Shown here: in pieces, positions 8,869 to 15,180 of the stretch
Layout: the number at the start of each line of letters is the position of its first letter
Position numbering within the stretch: position 1 is the first letter of the stretch
Source of the DNA: Saccoglossus kowalevskii
Taxonomy: Eukaryota > Hemichordata > Enteropneusta > Harrimaniidae
Direction of reading: 5' to 3'
Length of the DNA: 15,180 nucleotides
NCBI RefSeq assembly: GCF_000003605.2
Contig: NW_003142328.1
Coordinates: forward strand, 5,451-20,630
The notes under the pieces: generated by a model
What the model saw: only the letters and a program-made list of their open reading frames with translations
Told to the model about the DNA's origin: nothing
Databases searched by the model: none
Made by a program: the position numbers and the translations under genes

Positions 8869-11340
8869 GTACCTTCCATGATATGACTGATATATTACAT
8901 TATATCATATTACGGGTCGATATACGGATATTTCGATCTGAAAAAACATTGTTGAAACTGCCTATCGACCAAGACAAGGGTCAATATTTGTATTATTATA
9001 CGGAATATAGCGAAATAAAGCGAAATAAAAACATTTTGTAAAAGGCTGCACTGCAAGATTCCTCCTTCCTAGGTTTCCAATGGCATCCACAATTTTGTCC
9101 GTTCACAAGTAGTTATTCTATCACACTTCTGATGGCTGTATTTTTTATAATTCCTTCCTAAATTGCTGTCAAATTATTAATTTAGAAATATACAAACACA
9201 CTACGATGTTCACACGATATGTAACACGCGCGCACATTAGCAAGACAAAATCGCAATGTGAAATGAACAATTGAATTGAACCCACATGATATGCGATGCT
9301 CATTGAGTCATAAAATTAACTTTAAATAGAAGCACTAAATGTCGTAAGCAAATCCTGAATTACGTAAGAAAATTTAAGTTTCAACGGTAGCCCAGTAAGG
9401 TCATGTTGTTCTATGATTATCTCCCGGTAAGGGATGGGCCATTATAAACTATAGGGCGGTTACGGCAGAAATAAATGTACAAAATATTATTTTTTTCTAA
9501 TTTACTTTCGTGCTAATTTCTTTGTTTGCAGTAAATAAGATAACAAGTTGCACTACAATGAGCTATCTACATAAATATTCTATTTATAATATTTAAATTG
9601 CCCGTGTCAATTTAGTCAGAAAACCCCTTTTGATGTGACGCCCAAATCGCAGAACCGTACTAAAGAACAAATCTTACTTAAGTAAAATACACAAACGTAA
9701 TAGCTTGAAATCATGAACGAAATAACAGATATGTTTAATAAAACCAGGGAACTTGAAGGCCCTTGGGAAAATTGAATTAGTATGATGGTAATATGAGAAA
9801 TTGGAAGATAAATAGAAAGCTAGGTTCTTAATGATATATACTTATTCTAGAGTAGTACACCTGAAAGAGTAGTTTATGCTTGGTATTGGATCCTTCTTTA
9901 ATGAAAAAGTTATGAATTTGTACTTGAAAAATACGAAATATGGTCACACCATTCCACTAACTTATTTGCATCCCTATTTGTAGATAATGTGACGACGTTC
10001 TCAGAAGCAAAGATTGATAATCAAAAATATCGACAGCCAAATGCGGGGATCTGACTGTTTGTTAAGACTCGGAGGAAAAACAATAAATGGTATCTTCAAG
10101 TTTTAATTTCAGGAGCATTTCACTTTTACTGTGTACTGTTTATGTTTTACAGGGGTGTGCCAATAAAACTGCTAAGCAACTCTTCAATAGTTAAATATTT
10201 GATTTCCAATTTTATAATCAACACATAAAGCTAATACATGACAACATGTTGTATACATGAGTCATTATGTCATGTTAACGGCAGATAGTTCCTGCTACTA
10301 ACACCTGTTGTAAGTGTTAGACTAGAGGGAAGATAGATTGTTTCTAATATGTTATATAAATAATGCACTGCTATGAACTCCAAAAACTCCATGAACGAAA
10401 CATATTTCACGACCTGCGTGAAATTTTAACCTTACTTATACACAATTTAAGTGATAAAGATACAATTATTATATGTTGCACGATTACGTTACATAGTAGA
10501 AAGGTATTATACATTTCAGCTTATATAGTGGACCAATATGATACAACTAGTAGTAAGACAACTATTTGTGGAAACCAGAAACCTTGACATGTATTTATCG
10601 TTGCCCTTTGAAACTATTGCGCTCAACCTTAGGCAACAAGAGATGCATTACATGGCCTGTTGCTAGGGATCACAGAATCCTAAATAATGATCTCCACTAG
10701 GAACGTGGCAGCTTATGTATACGGACGATATTTTAGAGATATTGCTATGATCTCTGATGTCACTCCCAGAAACCAAATCTTGTTTACATTCAAGTATATT
10801 TAGATGATTTCAAAAATGAATAACAAAATGTAAAAAAATGGTTTAATGAATATTTTAGTAATCTCAAGGATTCCACGTACGTGTAATAAACAGGACACAT
10901 TCAATCTTGAACTGTGACGTATGAGTTCGAGGATGGATACTCACCATTGTAAAGCACGAGGGTTTCCACATGTTATATACTCCGAAAATATTGTGTAAAC
11001 AGTCTCTTTAACCCCATCACGCAAATGCATAGAGTTATAGAAGTTAAGACAATAATATTTATAATGTAAAAACATTTCCATAATATAATAGTTGTTGAAT
11101 ATTTATTTTGTTTATAAATAACTTTATACCGACCCAGAATCAATGTAATCGCGTATTTATTCTGCCACTCTTCGTCTGTCCTTCTCTTACCCGTTCAAAA
11201 ATGGAATGAACCGATGATATGTTATTATGTACAGGCGACGTACGTGAAAACGTTCAGCAGGATAAAACGCCGGACTCTCCGCACGTTGAGAGACACGTCC
11301 CGCATTGTCATGTTTGGTCTCCTCGGAGGCACTCAGCTAT
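8869..11340. other. AT-rich unique non-coding stretch upstream of the receptor
   Basis: About 2.5 kb contain no convincing gene. The longest open frame here (10363-10587, 74 codons) shows no domain. Small features are TGATATA/TATATCA around a 6-base loop at 8888-8907, GGTCGATA/TATCGACC arms at 8915-8922 and 8963-8970, a doubled GCGAAATAAA near 9010-9028, and a dyad cluster at 10236-10320. The palindrome CACGTACGTG lies at 10874-10883 and a TGACGT half-CRE-like string at 10915-10920. Distal promoter or enhancer sequence for the receptor may lie here, but nothing proves it. Confidence 0.5.
10236..10320. other. Cluster of two inverted repeats
   Basis: ACATGACA (10236-10243) pairs perfectly with TGTCATGT (10268-10275). 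Its spacer includes AACATGTT, itself a palindrome. Just downstream CTAACAC (10298-10304) pairs with GTGTTAG (10314-10320) around a 9-base loop. Together they could form two adjacent hairpins. They are short enough to arise by chance and no element boundaries or flanking duplications could be fixed. Confidence 0.45.
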
Positions 11341-11350
11341 TTCTGCCCAA

Positions 11351-11357
11351 TATATAA
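11351..11357 (+). promoter_or_regulatory. Candidate TATA box of the receptor gene
   Basis: TATATAA lies 178 bp upstream of the receptor start codon, directly preceded by CCAA at 11347-11350. If used, transcription would begin near 11380-11390 and give a 5' leader of about 150 bases. This is position and motif only; AT-rich DNA produces TATA-like strings by chance, and an upstream non-coding exon cannot be excluded. Confidence 0.4.
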
Positions 11358-11500
11358 TACTGGACCTCCTCGTTAAATTGCTGTGCTAGCAGCTTGTCAA
11401 CGAATCGGGATAATCGACCAGTGTAGTGTAACGTTTTAACCTCATTTGAACACGACCACAACCCAGTAGGCAACTAACAACTGTGGCTGTTCCTGATTAT

Positions 11501-11560
11501 ATGACTTTGTATATGTTGTACTATAAGTATAAGAATGGAGTACGCTGGGCTAGGAAATAA
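11501..11560 (+). promoter_or_regulatory. Upstream ORF overlapping the receptor start codon
   Basis: An ATG at 11501, in a poor initiation context (T at -3, A at +4), opens a 19-codon frame ending in TAA at 11558-11560. It is out of frame with the receptor and runs across its ATG at 11535; a second ATG (11513) is in the same short frame. If this region is in the mature mRNA, scanning ribosomes that use it would bypass the main start, which would lower receptor translation. The main ATG has a stronger context, so leaky scanning is plausible. Confidence 0.35.
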
Positions 11561-12809
11561 TAGTTTTGTCGTGACAAACGCAAGCTGCACAAAGCAAAGT
11601 AATTGCACAAGTTATGAAGTCATTGTGGACATATTCAATCAAACTGTTGCAGCCACGGATACGTACGGCTCTGGCTCAATCATTGTCAACTGTAGCGACA
11701 CGTCTGCCAACACCAGTAATTGTACAAGTGGACCAGCACTACCAGACATTGGCGTACACAGTCCTGGTTTAAATCGACCCATCATAGTATTGGTGTGTAT
11801 AGGTATAGTTTTGAGTGCCATAATCTTCACTACCACGCTGGGGAATATTTTAGTTATATTGTCACCGTGTGTTAATCGCCGTCTGCGCTCAGTTACCAAC
11901 ACATTCCTTGTGTCACTTGCACTTGCTGACACGCTGTTAGGCATACTAGTCCTGCCATTTAGTTTGTACTTAGAAATACACAGAGCATGGCACATGGGAC
12001 CTGTTTTCTGCAACATTTACATATCATTAGATGTTCTCTTGTGTACAGCCTCTATCCTCAATCTATTCGCTATATGTGTGGACCGTTATTTTGTCATCAC
12101 CCGACCTTACCAGTATCCGATGATGATGAACATACGGAGGGCCATGGTTGTAGTGATAATTATATGGGGAGTGTCTTTGCTAATATCATTTCTGCCTCTA
12201 GAAATGGGATGGAACACAGATGACGGAAAAGTTCAAAACTACGACGATCCTCGACAGTGTAGCCTGGCAGCGAATGCCACATACGCACTTGTCGACGGTA
12301 TTCTTCTGTTTTACGTGCCGCTTACTACTATGAGTGTCATGTACATTCGAATTGTACTTATTGCCAGAGAGCAAGCTAAGAAAATAAAAAAGACATCGGT
12401 ATGGGACGCTCAATGTAGAAGATCTGTAGATGAACATAAGGCAACTAAAATTATCGCGATCGTCATGGGCTGCTTTATTGTCTGTTGGGTTCCATATTTC
12501 ACTGTCTTCACGTTTTGTCCTATCTTTGAATGTAAACCATTAAGTCCTGATGCCTATGCCGTGATTCTCTGGCTAGGTTATTTAAACAGTGCGGTTAATC
12601 CATGCCTTTATGCGGCTCTTAATCGGGAATTCAGACAAGCATTCAAAATCTTACTTCATCTCAACCGGTGCCCGTCTCGTAAAAAACGCCGTCTTAAGAA
12701 GAACCGTGCTTCGACTAGAGGCATGTTGCCGATGCGTACTAGCTCAAATATGAACTCTGGTAACGGCACCGCTAAAGAATATACTGTCGTGAACGGATCG
12801 AAAGTATGA
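11535..12809 (+). CDS. Histamine H2 receptor-like aminergic GPCR (class A), intronless
   Basis: A 424-residue seven-transmembrane receptor of the plasma membrane, expected to bind a biogenic amine and signal through a G protein. Segments by eye: TM1 82-109, TM2 119-145, TM3 155-189, TM4 200-222, TM5 249-275, TM6 302-327, TM7 338-360, then helix 8. Hallmarks: Asn104 (1.50), Asp132 (2.50), Cys159 with Cys242 (TM3-ECL2 disulfide), Asp166 (3.32, amine anchor), DRY 183-185, Tyr250 (5.38), Asp254 (5.42), CWVPYF 317-322, Trp346 (7.40), Tyr349 (7.43) and NPCLY 355-359. YALVDG, AREQAKKI, EHKAT and WLGYLNSAVNP closely resemble the vertebrate H2 receptor, as does the short third intracellular loop (about 276-301), which suggests Gs coupling. 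Position 5.46 is Leu258, where human H2 has Thr. The N-terminus (about 80 residues against about 20 in H2) has seven N-glycosylation sequons; Cys328 and Cys333 may bridge ECL3. The tail is basic and ends in SKV. ATG 11535 has A at -3 and G at +4, with an in-frame TGA upstream at 11502. True ligand is unproven; octopamine or another amine is possible. Confidence 0.95.
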   Translation: MEYAGLGNNSFVVTNASCTKQSNCTSYEVIVDIFNQTVAATDTYGSGSIIVNCSDTSANTSNCTSGPALPDIGVHSPGLNRPIIVLVCIGIVLSAIIFTTTLGNILVILSPCVNRRLRSVTNTFLVSLALADTLLGILVLPFSLYLEIHRAWHMGPVFCNIYISLDVLLCTASILNLFAICVDRYFVITRPYQYPMMMNIRRAMVVVIIIWGVSLLISFLPLEMGWNTDDGKVQNYDDPRQCSLAANATYALVDGILLFYVPLTTMSVMYIRIVLIAREQAKKIKKTSVWDAQCRRSVDEHKATKIIAIVMGCFIVCWVPYFTVFTFCPIFECKPLSPDAYAVILWLGYLNSAVNPCLYAALNREFRQAFKILLHLNRCPSRKKRRLKKNRASTRGMLPMRTSSNMNSGNGTAKEYTVVNGSKV

Positions 12810-13720
12810 AAAATGAAGTGAGTCAAATCAAACTGTCGCCGTCCAGTCTTTTAAGACCCATTTCAACAGGACATTCTTGTATACTGTTTGTGTAATATTG
12901 ATATTGACATACGTAGTGTAGGTCAACACGCACAGTGTCCTTTCTGCACAAGGACATCGTCAACGAACAAGGTCTGTATTCGCATTGGGTTCCATATAAA
13001 TGTCACGTAGTTTAACAACATGTACAGTCATTATATTATTTCATTTAATACAACAATTAGATACCCAATGTATGTATTTTTAGCACATATTCAGACTATT
13101 TTCAGACAAGTATACTAGTATTTATATTTTACAACGGTACCGTATTTATTCGAGATGTACAGCCGACAATGTTGACATTTACAAAAAGGGCTATGGCTTT
13201 TCAGGAAGCATAACTACTTAAATCACAAGAAAACCACAAGCAGGGAAACAAAAAGGAATTTCATGACTGTTAAGTGCACCTTTTTCCACAACAATGCCCC
13301 GAACTCGGCCTTCCGTGGAAAACAAACACGCTGTACACGGGCGATGCAAATTGTGCTGATGACCACTATCTCGCCATTGCAATGTGATTAAGTGAATATA
13401 GAATTACTCTTTATATTTATACCATACCCTAGCCATCTGATTTTATCCGAGCGCTGGCAATCATGTCAACACTTGTGGAAATTAACCTTCCTAATCCTCA
13501 GACAAATTTACAGTATGTTTTTTATGAACACAGAACGATAAGTTATTGTGTTTTTATACATGTAATAATGATATCATTAACAAATTACCTTTTTATAGAC
13601 ATTGTTATGCCACATGACTTTTTGTAATTACTCGATACATTTTTAAGTTTGATAAAACTACGCTGAAATAATAGCGAGTATCGGTTATTATTTATATCGT
13701 GAAAGTTTTCAAATCATGAC
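12810..13720. other. 3' flank of the receptor gene; probable 3' UTR then non-coding
   Basis: AT-rich sequence follows the TGA at 12807-12809. No canonical AATAAA is seen between the stop and the 26-bp repeat; AATACA at 13047-13052 is a weak variant only. The transcript end therefore cannot be placed. No open frame of note occurs here. Confidence 0.5.
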
Positions 13721-13964
13721 TTTCTACATTGCACTAGTGTTTATGGCTAGACACATTGCACTTGGGTCCATGGCTTTCTACATTGCACTGGGTTTATGAC
13801 TCGATACATTTAACTTGGGTCCATGGCTTTTTACATTGCACTGGGTTTTTGGCTAGATACATTGCACTGGGTTTATGGCTTTCTACATTGCACTGGGTTT
13901 ATGGCTAGATACATTGCACTGAGGTCCAATTGGCTTGATACTATTGCCTGGGGGTTCAAATTGG
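13721..13964. repeat. 26-bp tandem repeat alternating as a dimer of about 52 bp, about 9 units
   Basis: Units are built on ACATTGCACTGGGTTTATGG and are 26-30 bp long. The segment after GGC alternates between TTTCTAC and TAGATAC (or TCGATAC) in successive units, so the true period is a dimer of about 52 bp; GTCCATGG and GTTTATGG variants partly follow the same alternation. The last two units are longer and diverged. Open frames across it on both strands (for example 13823-14005) are repeat artefacts. Confidence 0.88.
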
Positions 13965-15180
13965 TACAGACACAAAACATAACGGAATCTGTTTCTTCTG
14001 TTTAGATACGTACGTGTCTTTGCAATTGCATACTGAATAATGTAGCCTCTTAAAATTAAATGAGGGTTCCCATGACAACAACGCATGCCGATGGATCTAA
14101 ACTGAGAGATATTCTTTTAACTACCAATCACACAATGTTTATTGAATATAATGCACAAACCAATAGTACCAACCATCCCGACAATTCCGTGGAATTCTAT
14201 GTGCATTACACGGGCCATGATGTGCCCACCTAGCTCTGACAATTCAGCGAAATGATATATGCGTTACATGGCCATGCATACAAGCTTCGATTGAAAACGC
14301 TTACTAGAGCTCATTATTCAAGCAGATGTAATTTTTTGTTTGTATGGTTCAATTTCCATTTTTTGTAATACGGATGCCTTTATAGACAATGAGTTCTATC
14401 CAAAAAAAGTCAAATGAGAGACCGTCTTGGAATTTAATGTATCACATACTTCTTATTGCGGTTCCGATGGGCGATTTCGAACAAGTTTCATGCCATGATA
14501 ATACAGCTTTCTATTATACCCAGTCACAGAAGCTCCTTGCATGCTTATATTCGACTGACTTTGTTTGTTTGTTTATTTATTTTTTTTAAATAAGAAGTTT
14601 AATGTTTTCAAGGCAACCATAGTCTTATGGTGTCATGGTAGCAATGAGCTAGTTCATAGCGAATCAGACGCTGATGGGAGCATATTTCCAGTTATTCGAA
14701 ACTGTAGTAAAAACAATAATTTGGATATTTTGTGTACTACTGAACGGGCCCGTGTTGGAGCAATACTGACACTTAGCTTGGTCATTGCCATGACAAGCTA
14801 AATTGATTGATGCGTTGATTTATGTACTTTAATATTTTTTCTATTTTTCCATAATTGTCATTTATAAATGACCGCTATCAATCTCGACAGAGAAATGATC
14901 AATTTAAATTGTCTATTTTAATATTTTATCTCCGTAATATAATAATTGGAGTAAAAGCCTGCCGTGGACCACCATGTGGTAATGAAAAGAAAGCCTTTAT
15001 ATGCCCTGAACACCAACTCGCCATAGTTCGTTGATAATTTTCATGCTAAAGTGAGAATACAAGAAAAAGACAGATGAGCGTGACGTGTAAATGCTCTACA
15101 CTTTCCCAATAACACCTATTTATTTTAATTATTGAAGGTCCGTTCTATTGGATGAAGTGATCATATATATAGTGGCAAGT
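13965..15180. other. AT-rich non-coding stretch to the window end
   Basis: No supportable gene is present. Two overlapping open frames at 14389-14589 and 14565-14801 are short, end in low-complexity sequence and have no known motif. A diverged pair of 58-bp segments lies near 14180-14290, and AT-rich low complexity occurs around 14570-14592 and 14820-14945. Confidence 0.5.
14180..14285. repeat. Diverged tandem duplicate, about 58-bp period, two copies
   Basis: GACAATTC starts at 14180 and again at 14238. Downstream both copies align with small gaps: TATGTGCATTACACGGGCCATG in pieces against TATATGCGTTACATGGCCATG. Identity is moderate, so this is an old duplication or the remnant of a short array. 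Confidence 0.45.

Noticed and set aside
10363-10587. 74-codon open frame upstream of the receptor
   Set aside because: No recognisable motif, AT-driven composition and no supporting context.
2478-11340. Autonomous transposon or retroelement coding sequence
   Set aside because: No transposase, reverse transcriptase or integrase-like frame was found; only the short non-autonomous element at 8722-8863 has defined ends.
11639-12016. 125-codon open frame on the minus strand within the receptor
   Set aside because: It is antisense to a clear GPCR coding region and has no domain; a shadow of the real gene. The same applies to 11987-12223 (+) and 12198-12437 (-).
13823-14086. Open frames on both strands across the 26-bp repeat
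   Set aside because: Repeat artefacts.
14389-14801. Two overlapping open frames near the right end
   Set aside because: Short, in different frames, one ends in a poly-aromatic low-complexity run; no domain seen.

Overview
This is animal (metazoan) nuclear DNA, probably from a marine invertebrate; phylum cannot be fixed from the sequence. Reasons: AT-rich non-coding sequence dominates, several minisatellite arrays are present, a short non-autonomous transposon-like element can be delimited, and the only convincing gene is a rhodopsin-class G-protein-coupled receptor with a Kozak-type start instead of a bacterial ribosome binding site. There are no operons, rRNA, tRNA or CRISPR arrays.

Layout. 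Bases 1-2477 are one uninterrupted 41-bp minisatellite, cut by the left window edge, with about 60 copies and visible higher-order structure. Bases 2478-6080 are unique AT-rich sequence without a supportable gene. Two degenerate blocks of one 18-bp repeat family lie at about 6170-6310 and 6690-6930. Bases 6979-8712 hold a second minisatellite with a unit of about 44 bp and about 40 copies, most carrying a CACGTG E-box and a hairpin-forming dyad. Right at its edge sits a 142-bp GC-rich MITE-like element (8722-8863), bounded by imperfect terminal inverted repeats and an exact CGTTA duplication. Bases 8869-11340 are AT-rich unique sequence with a few small inverted repeats.

The gene. An intronless 424-residue receptor is encoded on the + strand at 11535-12809. 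Its TM3, TM5, ICL3, TM6 and TM7 signatures resemble the vertebrate histamine H2 receptor most closely (Asp 3.32, Asp 5.42, Tyr 5.38, short third loop), but position 5.46 is Leu rather than the Thr of the H2 receptor. The long N-terminus is rich in N-glycosylation sequons and cysteines. A TATA-like box lies about 180 bp upstream of the start, and an upstream ORF overlaps the start codon.

Downstream there is AT-rich sequence, a third tandem repeat (26-bp unit alternating as a dimer of about 52 bp, 13721-13964) and non-coding DNA to the end. The arrays and the receptor are not obviously functionally linked. The points most worth checking are the E-box array, the receptor's altered ligand pocket and the three copies of ACGTACGTG around the gene.
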